Shown here piece after piece: positions 8,414-18,984 of a DNA stretch of 64,000 nt (position 1 is its first letter; the number at the start of each line of letters is the position of its first letter). Made by a program: the position numbers and the translations under genes. The notes below the pieces were generated by a model, which searched no databases, was not told the origin of the DNA, and saw only the letters and a program-made list of their open reading frames with translations. This DNA comes from Novosphingobium sp. ST904 (GTDB lineage Bacteria > Pseudomonadota > Alphaproteobacteria > Sphingomonadales > Sphingomonadaceae). The stretch covers positions 22,492 through 86,491 of the forward strand of contig NZ_LGJH01000140.1 of the NCBI RefSeq assembly GCF_001298105.1. Reading direction: 5' to 3'.

Positions 8414-9851
8414 TTAACCCACCAGACCGGAAACCGTCGCCAGCCCGAGGAAGACGAGGAAGCCCATCGAGTCCGTTGTCATCGTCACGAAGATGGACGA
8501 GGCGATGGCCGGGTCCGCCTTGAGCCGTTCCAATGTCAGCGGCACGAACACGCCCGCCATGCCGGCGATCAGGATATTGGTCATCATCGCCAGCGCAATG
8601 ACCAGGCCCAGCGTGACATTGCCGAAGATCAGGCTGACGACGATGCCGATGACCACCGCGATCGTGCAGCCATTCAGCAGCGCGATGGACATCTCGCGCC
8701 GCACCGCGCGCCAGGCGTTGGACGCGGTAAGCTGGTTGGTGGCCAGCGCGCGGACGGTGACGGCCAGCGTCTGCGTACCGGCATTGCCGCCGAGGCCCGC
8801 CACGATCGGCATGAGCGTGGCCAGCGCGACCATCTTCGAGATCGTCCCTTCGAACATCGCGATGACCGACGAGGCGAGAGTGGCGGTGAGCAGGTTGGCG
8901 ATCAGCCAGCGCACGCGCGCCGAATAGGCATCGCGGATCGGCTCGTTGATGTCGCCGTCGCCCGCGCCGGACAGCAGCAGGGTATCCTCGCCCGCTTCTT
9001 CCTGAATGATGTGGACGATGTCGTCGACCGTGACCTGGCCGATCAGCCGCCCGGCCTCGTCGACCACGGCGGCGGAGATCAGCGCATATTTCTGGAAGCG
9101 CAGCGCGACTTCCTCCTGATCCATGTCGGCCGGGATCAGGGTCTGGTCGCGCGCCATCACGTCGTAGAGCGGGATGTTGCGGGGGGTGCGAAGTATCCAG
9201 GAGAGCGCGCAAGTACCGATCGGGCGGTGCATCGGATCGACGATGAACACTTCCCAGAACTCCGTCGGCAGCTCGCGGTGTTCGCGCAGGAAATCGATGA
9301 GGTCGCCGAGGTCATCGATTCGTGGACGGCCACGAAATCGCGGCTCATCAGGCGGCCGGCGGATTCTTCCGGATAGGACAGCGCGTTTTCGATGGCGGCG
9401 CGGTCTTCCGGCTCCATCTCGGCCAGGACGGCCTGCTGGTCCTCCTCGTCGAGATCCTCCAGCATGGCGACCGCGTCGTCGGTGTCGAGCTGTTCGGCGA
9501 TCTCGGCGACGACTTCGGCGGGCAGCGCCTCCATCAGCGCCTCGCGCACCCAGTCGTTCAGCTCCGCGATGACCTCCACGCCCATCAGGTCGCGGATGGC
9601 CCGGGCAGACCGAGACGCTCGTTCTCGTCGACCAGCTCGAACAAGTCGGCGATGTCGGCGGGGTGGAGCGGTTCGACGAGATCGTAGACGCGCTCGAAAT
9701 CCTCGTCGTCCAGCGCGTCCTTCACGCTGCGGACGAATTCGGCCTTCAGGCGGTTGTCGTCGTCGAGGCTTTCGGACGGCGCTTCGGGAGGAGCGTCCTG
9801 CGCTTCATGGGCGCGATCCTTCAGCTCTTCTTCGAGGTCCGTTTCCGTCAT
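8414..9851 (-). CDS. mgtE: Magnesium transporter MgtE, two frameshifts as sequenced
   Basis: Mg2+ channel/transporter of the inner membrane with a cytosolic Mg2+-sensing half. The N-domain (LHPADIADLFELVDENER and repeats to PEESAGRLMSRDFVAV) is followed by two CBS domains (EFWEVFIVDPMHRPIG; YALISAAVVDEAGRLIG). After an amphipathic linker come five TM helices, including the conserved MPIVAGLGGNAGTQTLAV pore region. Three frames must be joined: one base is missing near 9606 (GCC-CGG) and one near 9318, where the spacing to the family consensus then fits exactly. The repaired protein is about 479 residues, a normal length. I start at MTETDLEEEL (9849-9851); two in-frame ATGs lie upstream, up to 9896. 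Confidence 0.9.
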
Positions 9852-10016
9852 GCTGGCCGGTCTACGCGCCATTTTCGCAATTGCAACAGCGCGCATTCGA
9901 TTTGCCGGGCCGAGGCCAAACTACCATGTCCTGACGTGACATTGCCGCGCCATTCCCTATATCGGGCGCCAATGCCCGACCGGCGCGCAGCTCGCGCCGG
10001 CAGAAGGAGATAGGCA

Positions 10017-10487
10017 ATGGCTGACGAATACCTGACGCTCACTCTCGACACCGGCAACGGCGAAGGCGGCGACGTCAAGATCAAGCTGCGCCCCGACCTC
10101 GCCCCCGGCCACGTCGAGCGCATCAAGGAACTGACCGGCGAAGGTTTCTACGACGGTATCAAGTTCCACCGCGTGATCCCGGGCTTCATGGCGCAGGGCG
10201 GCTGCCCCAACGGCACCGGCATGGGCGGTTCGGAAAAGCCCGACCTGCAGGCGGAATTCAACGCCGAACCGCACGTGCGCGGCGTCTGCTCGATGGCCCG
10301 CACCAGCTATCCGCACTCGGCCAACAGCCAGTTCTTCATCTGCTTCGACGATGCACGCTTCCTCGACAAGCAGTACACCGTGTGGGGCCAGGTGGTCGAA
10401 GGCATGGGACTCGTCGACGCGCTGCCCAAGGGCGAGCCGCCGCGTGAGCCGGGCAAGATCGTCAAGGCGACCGTTTCGGAAGGCTGA
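10017..10487 (+). CDS. ppiB: Peptidyl-prolyl cis-trans isomerase, cyclophilin type
   Basis: Cytoplasmic cyclophilin that interconverts proline peptide bonds. 156 residues, no signal peptide. The catalytic signature FHRVIPGFMAQGG (about 44-56) contains the active-site Arg, and SANSQFFICFDD (about 100-111) completes the pocket. A short acidic insertion is typical of alphaproteobacterial PpiB. A GGAG-type ribosome site precedes the ATG and a strong terminator follows, so it is probably monocistronic. Confidence 0.95.
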   Translation: MADEYLTLTLDTGNGEGGDVKIKLRPDLAPGHVERIKELTGEGFYDGIKFHRVIPGFMAQGGCPNGTGMGGSEKPDLQAEFNAEPHVRGVCSMARTSYPHSANSQFFICFDDARFLDKQYTVWGQVVEGMGLVDALPKGEPPREPGKIVKATVSEG

Positions 10488-10513
10488 TCCTTTCCGGGCT
10501 CTTGCCGACAGTG

Positions 10514-10545
10514 AAAAGGGCGGTGCCGCTGGCGCCGCCCTTTTT
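10514..10545 (+). terminator. Intrinsic terminator of ppiB
   Basis: AAGGGCGGTGCC / GGCGCCGCCCTT stem (12 bp, one G-T pair) with a 3-nt loop, followed by TTTTT at 10541-10545. It sits 29 nt after the ppiB stop and faces the convergent gene ending at 10559. Confidence 0.85.
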
Positions 10546-10558
10546 CGTTACCCCTTCG

Positions 10559-11304
10559 TTACTGCGCGGCCTTTGCCTTTTCGCTCTTCTCGAGCTCCGT
10601 TTCCGATATGCCGAGCAGTTTGGCGAGGCGGGCCTTCTCGCTCTTCGAAAGCTCCGCGTAGCTGCGCGGTGCCGGCAGTCCGGCGCTGGCGGCCTTCACT
10701 TTTTCGACGATGGACGGCATCTGTTCCATCAGCTTGGGAGCGAAGGCCTGCATCTTCTCCATGACTTCGGGCGACATCATGATGAGATAGGAATCGGCGG
10801 CATAAGCCTTGCCGGTCGGCGTCGCGAAGAAGGTGTTGAGTTCGTCGAGCTGGGCGGCGGTGTACTTCCCGGCATAAGCCTGCGTCAGCCCGGCGCGAAC
10901 GTCCGGTTCGACCTGGGTCATCAGCGGGATCATCTCGCTCATCATGGTGCGCGTGGAGATCTGCATGCGCTGTTTGAAGGCCGGATCGTAGATTTCCATG
11001 ATCTCGGCGAGGGAGGCGGGACCAAGCTTCCCGGGATCGACGCCGCTCAGCCCCGCCAGCTGCCGGAGCGGCATTTTCATGGTGGAATCCATGATGGAGT
11101 CCATCATCTTGTCGAGCGTGCCGTTCATCAGGCGGGCGTAAGTCCCGGCTGGAAACACGTAGTCCACCGTCTGGCGGGCGGCGGCGATGCGCGCGGGGTC
11201 GGTGACGGGGGTGGCAGCCGCCGGTGCGGCAGGCTCCGCGGCCCATGCCGGCGCGTCGATGCAATGACGGCCGCCGTGGCAGCGGTAAGGAAAGCGGATT
11301 TCAT
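10559..11304 (-). CDS. Secreted DUF2059-type protein, frameshifted as sequenced
   Basis: Probable periplasmic protein of unknown function. The ATG at 11302-11304 begins a signal peptide (MKSAFLTAATAAVIAST). One base is missing near 11254 (ACGGCG read as ACGCG); after repair the peptide continues APAWAAEPAAPAA with cleavage near AWA-AE. The mature part is all-helical with a DUF2059-like stretch (AGKYTAAQLDELNTFFATP, GKAYAADSYLIMMSPEVM) and a charged C-terminal SKSEKARLAKLLG. Repaired length is about 248 residues. An overlong frame extending to 11485 is spurious. Confidence 0.7.
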
Positions 11305-11381
11305 GCAAGGCCCCCGGATGTCGCGATAAAGTCGCTTGCAACATAGACCGCGCGGCGATCCGGGGGAATGGTATTCGGGCG

Positions 11382-12266
11382 TCAGAGGCCCGCTTGCAGC
11401 AGCCATTCGTGGAAGATGCGCACTGGGCGCGATTCCAGGGCCTTGGGCTTGCAGACGAACCAGTAGCGGTAGGGGCTTTCCACATCGATATCGAACAGCC
11501 GCGCCAGGCGATTGTCGTGGCTGCGGCGGAAGTGGTCGTCGTGCATGATGGCGATGCCGAGGCCTTGCGCCGCCGCTTCGAGCACGAGCTGGCCGGAGTC
11601 GAAACGGTCCACCGATGCCGGTTCCAGCTTGGACAGGCCGATCGCGTTCTTCCACGCGTCGAGGCTCTGCGGGAGATCCTGATGGATCAGGAACGTCTGC
11701 TTGGACAGGATCGCCTCGTCCGGGACGTTGCCGATCTCCTGCGCCATCTCCTTGGAGGTGATGGCGTAGACCTTGTTGTGGTCAAGCTGGATGCGGTAAT
11801 AGGCCGGGTCCGGCTCGGGCGAGAGGATGATCGCGGCGTCCAGCGTGTCGCCTACGCGGTCTTCCAGATGGGCGCCGGTGTCGATGTCGATGTGCAGGCG
11901 CGGGTGCAGCTTGCGCAGTTCCGGCAGGCGCGGGAACAGGCGTTGGCCGCCAAACAGCGAAGGCACGCCGAGATGAAGGCGCAGCACCTGGCCACGGTCG
12001 ATCTGCGATTCCACCGCTTCGGCCAGTTCTTCCAGCTTGGGGCCGACCACGTTGTAGAAGGCCATGCCTTCGTCGGTCAGCTTCATCGACTGGTGCTGGC
12101 GCGTGAACAGGCGCTTGCCGGTGAAGTCCTCCAGCGCGGCGACGCGGCGCGAGAGGGCGGAAGGCGAGAGTGCCAGTTCGTTGGCCGCCGCCTTGGCCGA
12201 ACCGAGGCGGACGACGCGGACGAAGGCTTCAAGCGCGCGCAGAGGTGGGAGACGACGTACAGGCAA
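11382..12266 (-). CDS. LysR-family transcriptional regulator (GcvA-like)
   Basis: 294-residue DNA-binding regulator. The N-terminal winged HTH (LPPLRALEAFVRVVRLGSAK, AAANELALSPSALSRRVAAL, then LFTRQHQSMKLTDEG) matches GcvA/AmpR-type LysR proteins, followed by a periplasmic-binding-like effector domain (about 90-290). It sits 53 nt downstream of corC in the same orientation, but the usual neighbour there in relatives is lnt, so its link to the corC operon is probably incidental. No divergently transcribed target is adjacent, so its regulon cannot be inferred. Confidence 0.88.
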   Translation of the reverse strand: MPVRRLPPLRALEAFVRVVRLGSAKAAANELALSPSALSRRVAALEDFTGKRLFTRQHQSMKLTDEGMAFYNVVGPKLEELAEAVESQIDRGQVLRLHLGVPSLFGGQRLFPRLPELRKLHPRLHIDIDTGAHLEDRVGDTLDAAIILSPEPDPAYYRIQLDHNKVYAITSKEMAQEIGNVPDEAILSKQTFLIHQDLPQSLDAWKNAIGLSKLEPASVDRFDSGQLVLEAAAQGLGIAIMHDDHFRRSHDNRLARLFDIDVESPYRYWFVCKPKALESRPVRIFHEWLLQAGL

Positions 12267-12319
12267 TGGCTTGTCTTTTCACTCGGGGTCTGGAGCCGCC
12301 GGCAGGGCGGCACCATGGG

Positions 12320-13243
12320 TTAATCTGTCTCTTCGGCCGATTCCGTGGCCGGAGGATGGAGGCGAAGCCGCGTGACGCGTCGCTCGTCGCCGTCGGTGAC
12401 TTCTATGCGCCAGCCGCTGTCATGCTCCAGGACGGTGCCGACCTGCGGAACCTGTCCGGCCAGCACGAAAGCAAGTCCGCCCAGGGTATCCACGGCTTCC
12501 TCGACTTCGGCCAGGCGCGGGTCGATCCGCTCCGCAACGTCATCGAGTTCGACGCGGGCATCGGCGTCCCAGATACCGCTCTCTTGCGAAATTAGCAACT
12601 CCTCGGGGGCGTCGTCGTGCTCGTCCTCGATATTGCCCACGATTTCCTCGACGAGGTCCTCGATGGTGATGATACCGTCGGTGCCGGTATACTCGTCGAT
12701 GACGACGGCGAGGTGCGTGCGCTGGGCCCGCATGTCCACCAGCACGTCGAGCGCGCCGCGGGACTGCGGCACGTAGAGCGGCTGGCGCAGCAGGGCCGAC
12801 CAGTCCTCGGGCGGCTGTTCGCCGCGGGCGAGGATCGGGAACACGTCCTTGATGTGGATCATGCCCTTTATCGCGTCGAGCGATTCGCCATAGACCGGCA
12901 TGCGGCTGTGGCCATGTTCGGCAAATGCCTCGACCACTTCGGCCCAGCTTGCCGAGGCTGGAATCGCCACGATCTCGCTGCGCGGCACGGCGACGTCGTC
13001 GGCATCGTGCTCGCTGAAGTGGAGCAGATTGCGGAGCATCTGCCGTTCAAGCTGGGATAGATCGCCGTTGGCGGGACCGCTATCGTCGGCGTCGCCTTCG
13101 TGCTCGTTGATGACGTCCTCGATCTGTGCGCGAAGCGACTGATCGCCGTCGTTCTGGAAAAGTCGCCTGAAGACACGCCAGAGCGTGCCTGTACTGTCCC
13201 CATCTCCCGAGCCGGACTCGGTATGGCGGCCATTGTCGGCCAT
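12320..13243 (-). CDS. corC: CorC/HlyC-type hemolysin-family protein with paired CBS domains
   Basis: 307-residue cytoplasmic protein of the CorC group, associated in other bacteria with Mg2+/Co2+ homeostasis. Order: acidic N-terminus; two CBS domains (about 75-200: VPRSEIVAIPASASWAEVV, MPVYGESLDAIKGMIHIKD, VLVDMRAQRTHLAVVIDEYTG); a linker with EEIVGNIEDEHDD; and the C-terminal CorC_HlyC domain (about 220-295). There is no TM domain, as in true CorC. Third gene of a phoH-ybeY-corC operon, 22 nt after ybeY. Confidence 0.88.
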   Translation of the reverse strand: MADNGRHTESGSGDGDSTGTLWRVFRRLFQNDGDQSLRAQIEDVINEHEGDADDSGPANGDLSQLERQMLRNLLHFSEHDADDVAVPRSEIVAIPASASWAEVVEAFAEHGHSRMPVYGESLDAIKGMIHIKDVFPILARGEQPPEDWSALLRQPLYVPQSRGALDVLVDMRAQRTHLAVVIDEYTGTDGIITIEDLVEEIVGNIEDEHDDAPEELLISQESGIWDADARVELDDVAERIDPRLAEVEEAVDTLGGLAFVLAGQVPQVGTVLEHDSGWRIEVTDGDERRVTRLRLHPPATESAEETD

Positions 13244-13265
13244 CGTTTTATGATACCCCTACAGG

Positions 13266-13756
13266 TTAAGATCTGTCGCCATATGGGTCGGCAATGCCGA
13301 TGAGGGCAAGAGCCTTTGTTTCGAGGGCCTCCATTGCCTCGGCATCATCGTCCGAAATCTCGTGATCGTGCCCCGCAAGGTGCAGCAGGCCGTGGATGAT
13401 GAGGTGGCTGGCATGGTGTTCCACCGGCACGCCTTTCTCCTGCGCCTCACGCGCGCAGGTCTCGAAGGCGAGGGCGAGATCGCCCAGCATTTCGGGCGGC
13501 CGTCCGGTGCGAGGGCCAGCAGGTCGGCGCGTTCGAGCATGGGGAAGGAAAGCACGTTGGTGGGCTTGTCCTTGGCCCGCCATTCGCGGTTCAGGACGTG
13601 GACTTCCTCGTCCGATGTGAACAGCAGGCTGGCGAGAAGCCGCGGATTTTCAAGCTCCGGGGCTACTTCCACCAGCGCTTCCAGCGCGGCTTCGGCAAGG
13701 TCGGCCCAGTCGGTCGCAGGGGGCCAGGGCGCTTCGATATCGATTTCGAGATCCAT
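13266..13756 (-). CDS. ybeY: Endoribonuclease YbeY, frameshifted as sequenced
   Basis: Zn-dependent single-strand endoribonuclease for 16S rRNA 3'-end maturation and ribosome quality control. The zinc site HGLLHLAGHDH (HxxxHxxxxxH) is intact near the C-terminus, and KPTNVLSFPM is the family's central motif. One base is missing near 13493 (CCGGAAATG read as CCGAAATG), so the second half is in another frame; repair gives about 163 residues ending at 13266. Lies between phoH (33 nt upstream) and corC, the standard order. Confidence 0.92.
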
Positions 13757-13789
13757 CCCTGGCCCCTTGGCGCAAAATGCCGCTCGGCG

Positions 13790-14833
<1,044 letters not shown>

Positions 14834-15109
14834 GTGCTCCTTTCGAATGAGGATGCTTCGTTCTGTCTCGAAGATGGCTCCGCGCATCGTTTCCTGCAAG
14901 GCGCTTCTATTCGAAAATTGCTCGCTTCATGGGGGATAACCTCCCGTTTCGGCGCGCTGCCCGCGATTTGTCGCAGGCTTGCGACACACCTGAAATTTTC
15001 CTGCAAACAACATTTTAAGTCCGTTCAGCTTGCGGGGTGCAAACCTGAACTCACAGACCGACCAGGCCCCTTCGGGGATCATGGGTCGCTCGGTTCAAGG
15101 AGAAGCATA
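14834..15109. other. Intergenic region between divergent phoH and RcnB-like gene
   Basis: 276 bp carrying the promoters of two divergent units. AAAGGAG precedes phoH, and CAAGGAGAAG (15096-15105) lies just before the RcnB-like ATG. The stretch 14990-15020 is AT-rich (GAAATTTTCCTGCAAACAAC), a plausible promoter zone, but no clear -35/-10 pair or operator was identified. Confidence 0.4.
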
Positions 15110-15601
15110 ATGCGCAAGTTCATCATGGCCGCCCTGGCAGCAAGCGTCATCATTCCCGCAGCGGCGGTGCCGACCATGGCTTCGGCGCAGAGCGCCCGCG
15201 AAGTCCGCGAAAGCGCCCGCGATGTCCGCCAGAGCGAACGCCGCGTCGATCGCGACGTGCGCCGCGGCGATTACCGCGCGGCCGACAAGTCGCAGCGCCA
15301 GCTCAACCGCGACCGCCGCGAACTGCGCGAAGACTGGCGCGACTATCGCCAGGCCCATCGCGGCGATTACCGCCGTCCCGCCTATGTCGGCCCGCGCGGC
15401 TATCACTATCGCCCGGTCGCCGTCGGCCACCGCTTCCAGCCGTCCTACTACGGCAGCCGCTACTGGGTGAACGACTATGGCCGCTATCGCCTTCCCGCGC
15501 CGCGCGCCGGCCATCGCTGGGTTCGTTACGGCAATGACGTGGCCATGGTGAACATGCGTTCGGGCCGGGTCGTCACCATCCACAATGGTTTCTTCTGGTA
15601 A
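15110..15601 (+). CDS. RcnB-family periplasmic protein
   Basis: 163-residue secreted protein. The signal peptide is RKFIMAALAASVIIPAAAVPTMASAQ (cleavage about residue 27). It is followed by an Arg/Asp-rich helical stretch (REVRESARDVRQSERRVDRD...) and a C-terminal RcnB module with Tyr/Arg-rich strands and the family motif RAGHRWVRYGNDVAMVN then VVTIHNGFFW. In enterobacteria RcnB modulates nickel/cobalt export, but most sphingomonad paralogues have no tested role, so metal function is only an inference. A terminator follows directly. Confidence 0.8.
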   Translation: MRKFIMAALAASVIIPAAAVPTMASAQSAREVRESARDVRQSERRVDRDVRRGDYRAADKSQRQLNRDRRELREDWRDYRQAHRGDYRRPAYVGPRGYHYRPVAVGHRFQPSYYGSRYWVNDYGRYRLPAPRAGHRWVRYGNDVAMVNMRSGRVVTIHNGFFW

Positions 15602-15638
15602 GAATACCGCCGCCGGGCTTGACCCGGGCGGGTCGCGG

Positions 15639-15668
15639 AGGGCCTCCGGCAAAAGCCGGGGGCCCTTT
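15639..15668 (+). terminator. Intrinsic terminator after RcnB-like gene
   Basis: AGGGCCTCCGGC / GCCGGGGGCCCT stem (12 bp with one mismatch), AAAA loop, then TTT. Located 38 nt past the stop codon. Confidence 0.75.
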
Positions 15669-15745
15669 CCATGCGTGCCGTTCGTGCGCCGTCTGCGACA
15701 GGGCGATCTTGCGGCAGGGGTGGGCAAGCGGCTAGCCTTGCGGGC

Positions 15746-16342
15746 ATGAGCAGGAAAACTCCCGCCGCCAGGATTCTGGCGCTCGCCCCCGTCCTGGCCC
15801 CCGTTCTGGTCCTTGGCCTCTCGCTGGCGGGCTGCAAGAAGGATGCCGCCCCGCCCGAGGCCACCGCTTCGGCGGAACCGGCGGAGGATGTCACCGCACC
15901 CGCAACGATGACGGTGGAGGACTGGATTCGCGCCAATCACAAGGATGCGCTCTCCACCGACCTCGGCAAGTTGCAGTACGCCGCCGCCGAGACCGACCTC
16001 GACGGCGACGGCATGCCCGAGGTGCTCGTCTATCTCGGCGGGCCGATGTTCTGCGGCACCGGCGGATGCAATCTCGTGGTGCTGAAGCGCGAGGGCGCCG
16101 ATCTTCGCAAGGTGAGCGAAACCAGCGTCGTCCAGCTTCCGGTGGGCGTGCTGGAGAGCAAGTCCCACGGTTGGCGCGATCTGGCCGTCACCGTTTCGGG
16201 TGGCGGCATGGCGGAAGGTGTCTCGCGGCTGCGCTTCACCGGCAAAAGCTATCCCACCAATGCCAGCGTGGAAGTGAGCGCCGACGCGGAGCCGGTAAGC
16301 AAGCCGCTGATCGCGGAAGGCGCGCTCAAGCCGCTCGACTGA
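15746..16342 (+). CDS. Putative lipoprotein of unknown function
   Basis: 198 residues from the ATG at 15746 (SRKTPAARILALAPVLAPV...). A lipoprotein signal ends in the lipobox LSLAGC (Cys about residue 30), followed by an Ala/Glu/Pro linker and a compact domain with a DLDGDGMPEVLVYLGGP segment reminiscent of calcium-binding/VCBS-like loops and a conserved-looking CGTGGCNLVVL. Similar small lipoproteins occur in other sphingomonads, but I recognise no function. The last 17 nt overlap the 3' end of the convergent hydrolase gene. The upstream in-frame ATG at 15671 is rejected because it places the signal internally. Confidence 0.65.
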   Translation: MSRKTPAARILALAPVLAPVLVLGLSLAGCKKDAAPPEATASAEPAEDVTAPATMTVEDWIRANHKDALSTDLGKLQYAAAETDLDGDGMPEVLVYLGGPMFCGTGGCNLVVLKREGADLRKVSETSVVQLPVGVLESKSHGWRDLAVTVSGGGMAEGVSRLRFTGKSYPTNASVEVSADAEPVSKPLIAEGALKPLD

Positions 16343-17048
16343 TAAGCCAGCGGCGGAAGGCGGCGTTGACGGCGTCTGGCTGCTCCATCGGCGCCATGTG
16401 CCCGGCTCCCGCGATCACTTCGTAAGTGGCGCCGGGCAGGGCCTGCACCATTTCCTCGGCAAGCCGGGGCGGGGTGAGGGCATCGGCCGCTCCGACCATG
16501 ACCATGGCGGGCACGGTGACGGTGGCGAGCGTCTCCAGCGAATCGGCGCGGTCGATGATCGCGGCCTGCTGGTCCATGTACGTGCCGAAACCCACGCGCT
16601 GGGCCATCTGCACGACCTCCTCGAACAGCGCTTCGGGGCATTCCGGCGCGACGAGCTGGCGCAGCGAACCGCGCAGCACGCTTTCGAAGCCGCGGGTCTG
16701 CGCGGTGCGGATCGCGGCGCGGCGCAAGTCTGCCTGTTCCGGGGTGTCCCCCCGCGCATTGGTGTCGACAAGGGCGAGGCGAAGCACCCGCTCGGGCGCG
16801 CGGCGCCAGATTTCCATGGCGACATAACCGCCCATCGAGAACCCGGCCAGGGCGAACCGTGCCGGTGCCGCTTCAAGCACGCGGCTGGCCATCAGGGCGA
16901 TCGAATCGTCCTTCAGGGTATCGCCGATGGAGATATCCGCGATCCCGGAAAGGCCCGAGACCTGCGCCTGCCAGACGTGCCGGTCGCAGGACAGGCCGGG
17001 GATGAGAACCAGTGCCGCCCGCTGTTCCGCCGCCAGCTCTTCCGTCAC
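16326..17048 (-). CDS. Alpha/beta-fold hydrolase
   Basis: 240-residue cytoplasmic serine hydrolase. Visible: oxyanion segment [14 protein letters not shown] near the start, nucleophile elbow GFSMGGY (about 94-100), acid region [12 protein letters not shown] (about 190-201) and catalytic His in [14 protein letters not shown] (about 217-230). The His-proximal segment resembles esterase/3-oxoadipate enol-lactonase-like enzymes, but no substrate can be named. Its ATG overlaps the miaB stop by 4 nt (ATGA), so it is translated as part of the miaB unit. Confidence 0.8.
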   Translation of the reverse strand: MTEELAAEQRAALVLIPGLSCDRHVWQAQVSGLSGIADISIGDTLKDDSIALMASRVLEAAPARFALAGFSMGGYVAMEIWRRAPERVLRLALVDTNARGDTPEQADLRRAAIRTAQTRGFESVLRGSLRQLVAPECPEALFEEVVQMAQRVGFGTYMDQQAAIIDRADSLETLATVTVPAMVMVGAADALTPPRLAEEMVQALPGATYEVIAGAGHMAPMEQPDAVNAAFRRWLISRAA

Positions 17049-18379
17049 GGGTGGGCCGGGCTCAGCAGCCTGGCGGAGATCGCGTTGTAGCCGGCTTCGG
17101 TCAGTTCCACCGTGACCAGATCGCCTACCGCGACATCACCGTCGAAATAGACCGACTGCAGCCATGGCGACTTGCCGAGCCACTGGCCGGGGAACTTGCC
17201 CTTGCGTTCCACCAGCACGTCGCAGGTCTTGCCGACCGAGGCCTGGTTGAAGGCGGTCTGGTCCCGGCCCAGCGCGGCCTGAAGGCGCAGGATCCGTTCG
17301 GTCATGACTTCGGCGGGAACCTGGCCGGCCATCGTCGCGGCGGGCGTGCCTGCGCGCGGGCTGTACTTGAAGCTGAAGCACTGGGCATAGCCGACCGCAT
17401 CGACGAGCTTGAGCGTATCCTCGAACTCGGCATCGGTCTCGCCGGGGAAACCGACGATGAAGTCGCCGGAAAGGGCGATGCCCGGCCGCGCCGCACGTAC
17501 CTTGTCCAGCACTTTGAGATAGCTTTCGGCGGTGTGGCTGCGGTTCATCGCCTTCAGCACCCGGTCGCTCCCCGCCTGTACCGGCAGGTGTAGGTAGGGC
17601 ATCAGCTTTTCGACTTCCGCGTGGGCCGCGATCAGCCCGTCCGCCATGTCGTTGGGATGGCTGGTGGTATAGCGGATGCGGGCGAGATCGGCGATCCCGG
17701 CCAGTTCGCGGATCAGCCCGTCAAGGCCGACGCGGCGCCCCCTGGCGTCCTCGCCGGTCCAGGCGTTGACGTTCTGGCCCAGCAGCATGATTTCGCGCGC
17801 GCCGGCGTCTACCAGCCGCTTCGCCTCGTCGACCAGATCGGCGTGCGGGCGCGAGACTTCGGCGCCGCGGGTATAGGGAACCACGCAATACGTGCAGAAC
17901 CGGTCGCAGCCTTCCTGAACGGTGAGGAAGGCGGTGGGGCCCGAGCGCCTGCGTTTCGGCAGGGCGCCGAACTTGGTTTCCGCCGGCATGTCGGTATCGG
18001 TGACGCGGCGGCCTTCGCCGGCTTCGCGGATCATGTCGGGCAGGCGGTGATAGGCCTGCGGGCCGACCACCATCTTCACCGCGGGCGCGCGCTTCATGAT
18101 CTCGTTGCCTTCGGCCTGCGCGACGCAGCCGGCAACGGCGATCAGCGGCGAGGACCCGTCGGCGCGGCGAAGGCGGCCGATATCGGAATAGACCTTCTCC
18201 GCCGCCTTTTCGCGGATGTGGCAGGTGTTGAGGACGACGAGATCGGCATCCTCGCCCTCGGGCGCGGCGGCAATGCCCTGTTCGGCGAGCAGTTCGGCCA
18301 TGCGTTCGCCGTCATAGACGTTCATCTGGCAGCCGAAGCTCTTGACCCGGTAGGTCCTGGGATTCTGGGTGGAAGGCAT
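17045..18379 (-). CDS. miaB: tRNA-2-methylthio-N6-dimethylallyladenosine synthase MiaB
   Basis: Radical-SAM methylthiotransferase adding the ms2 group to i6A37 of tRNAs reading UNN codons. 444 residues. N-terminal UPF0004 domain with three cluster cysteines ([25 protein letters not shown]), the radical-SAM motif [16 protein letters not shown] (about 158-173) and a C-terminal TRAM domain (about 375-440). In many alphaproteobacteria miaB is next to phoH; here about 2.2 kb of small genes separates them. Confidence 0.96.
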   Translation of the reverse strand: MPSTQNPRTYRVKSFGCQMNVYDGERMAELLAEQGIAAAPEGEDADLVVLNTCHIREKAAEKVYSDIGRLRRADGSSPLIAVAGCVAQAEGNEIMKRAPAVKMVVGPQAYHRLPDMIREAGEGRRVTDTDMPAETKFGALPKRRRSGPTAFLTVQEGCDRFCTYCVVPYTRGAEVSRPHADLVDEAKRLVDAGAREIMLLGQNVNAWTGEDARGRRVGLDGLIRELAGIADLARIRYTTSHPNDMADGLIAAHAEVEKLMPYLHLPVQAGSDRVLKAMNRSHTAESYLKVLDKVRAARPGIALSGDFIVGFPGETDAEFEDTLKLVDAVGYAQCFSFKYSPRAGTPAATMAGQVPAEVMTERILRLQAALGRDQTAFNQASVGKTCDVLVERKGKFPGQWLGKSPWLQSVYFDGDVAVGDLVTVELTEAGYNAISARLLSPAHP

Positions 18380-18470
18380 GGCCGGGCGAATACACGCCTT
18401 CGCGCGGCTTTTGAAGGGGCGCCGCCGCGCGGTCGGAACGGTGCCGACTCAGGCATTTTGCGGTTGCAAT

Positions 18471-18509
18471 CTGAACAACTGTTAATGTTGGAGATTAACC
18501 GTTGTTCAG
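18471..18509. repeat. Long inverted repeat upstream of lipoprotein gene
   Basis: CTGAACAACTGTTAA and TTAACCGTTGTTCAG form 15-bp arms with one mismatch around a 9-nt centre (18486-18494). There is no open frame here. It lies 80 nt from the start of miaB and 150 nt from the plus-strand lipoprotein ATG, in the divergent promoter region, so an operator or transcript hairpin is plausible. Confidence 0.6.
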
Positions 18510-18513
18510 GCTG

Positions 18514-18533
18514 GAAATGAACCTTTGTTCATA
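18514..18533. repeat. Second short inverted repeat with the GTTCA motif
   Basis: ATGAAC-CTTT-GTTCAT, 6-bp perfect arms around 4 nt at about 18517-18532, immediately beyond the longer inverted repeat and sharing its GTTCA/TGAAC half. The repetition suggests a multi-site operator. Confidence 0.4.
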
Positions 18534-18637
18534 CTCGAAACCCACGGAATGCGCGGGCCTCCGTTCACCTGAGCAGAAGCACGACCGGCCAGAATCGCGT
18601 TGTCGGAAAAGCGCTGCTGGGCTTGGACAATTGCACA

Positions 18638-18649
18638 ATTGTTAACAAT
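18638..18649. promoter_or_regulatory. Palindrome ATTGTTAACAAT before lipoprotein start
   Basis: Perfect 12-bp palindrome 12 nt before the ATG at 18662, between a TTGCACAATT element and the AGGAG ribosome site. Overlap with the likely 5' leader would suit a repressor site or local AT-rich structure. It shares the GTTAA core with the inverted repeat at 18471-18509. Confidence 0.4.
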
Positions 18650-18661
18650 CAGGAGAATTCC

Positions 18662-18964
18662 ATGTCGCCGTCACTTTTGAAGCTTGCTCCCGCCGTCGTC
18701 GTTATGGTTGGCGCCATGGGTCTGGGCGGCTGCGCCAGCAAGGGCTTCGTGCGCGAACAGATCGCGACCGTGAACCAGCGCATCGACGGGCTCGACTCGC
18801 GTCTCCAGCAGACCGACGGCACCGCCAAGCAGGCTCTTGCCGAAGCGCAGGCTGCATCGGGCCAGGCCCAGAACAACGGCCAGCGCATCGACCAGCTCAA
18901 CGGCCGCGTCGATGGCGTCGAGCAGCAGATGGCCCAGGCCCAGCGCAAGCGCGCCCGCAACTGA
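18662..18964 (+). CDS. Small coiled-coil lipoprotein
   Basis: 100 residues from ATG 18662, preceded by AGGAG at 18651-18655. Lipoprotein signal ending in LGGC (MGAMGLGGCASKG), then a continuous heptad-like helix with IDGLDSRL, IDQLNGRV and VDGVEQQMAQ repeats, ending in the basic KRARN. The layout resembles Braun-lipoprotein/alanine-zipper or OmpA-tether proteins, but no peptidoglycan-binding domain is present. Function unknown. The upstream region carries three inverted repeats. Confidence 0.8.
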   Translation: MSPSLLKLAPAVVVMVGAMGLGGCASKGFVREQIATVNQRIDGLDSRLQQTDGTAKQALAEAQAASGQAQNNGQRIDQLNGRVDGVEQQMAQAQRKRARN

Positions 18965-18984
18965 CGGACCGCTTCTGACGGCAC

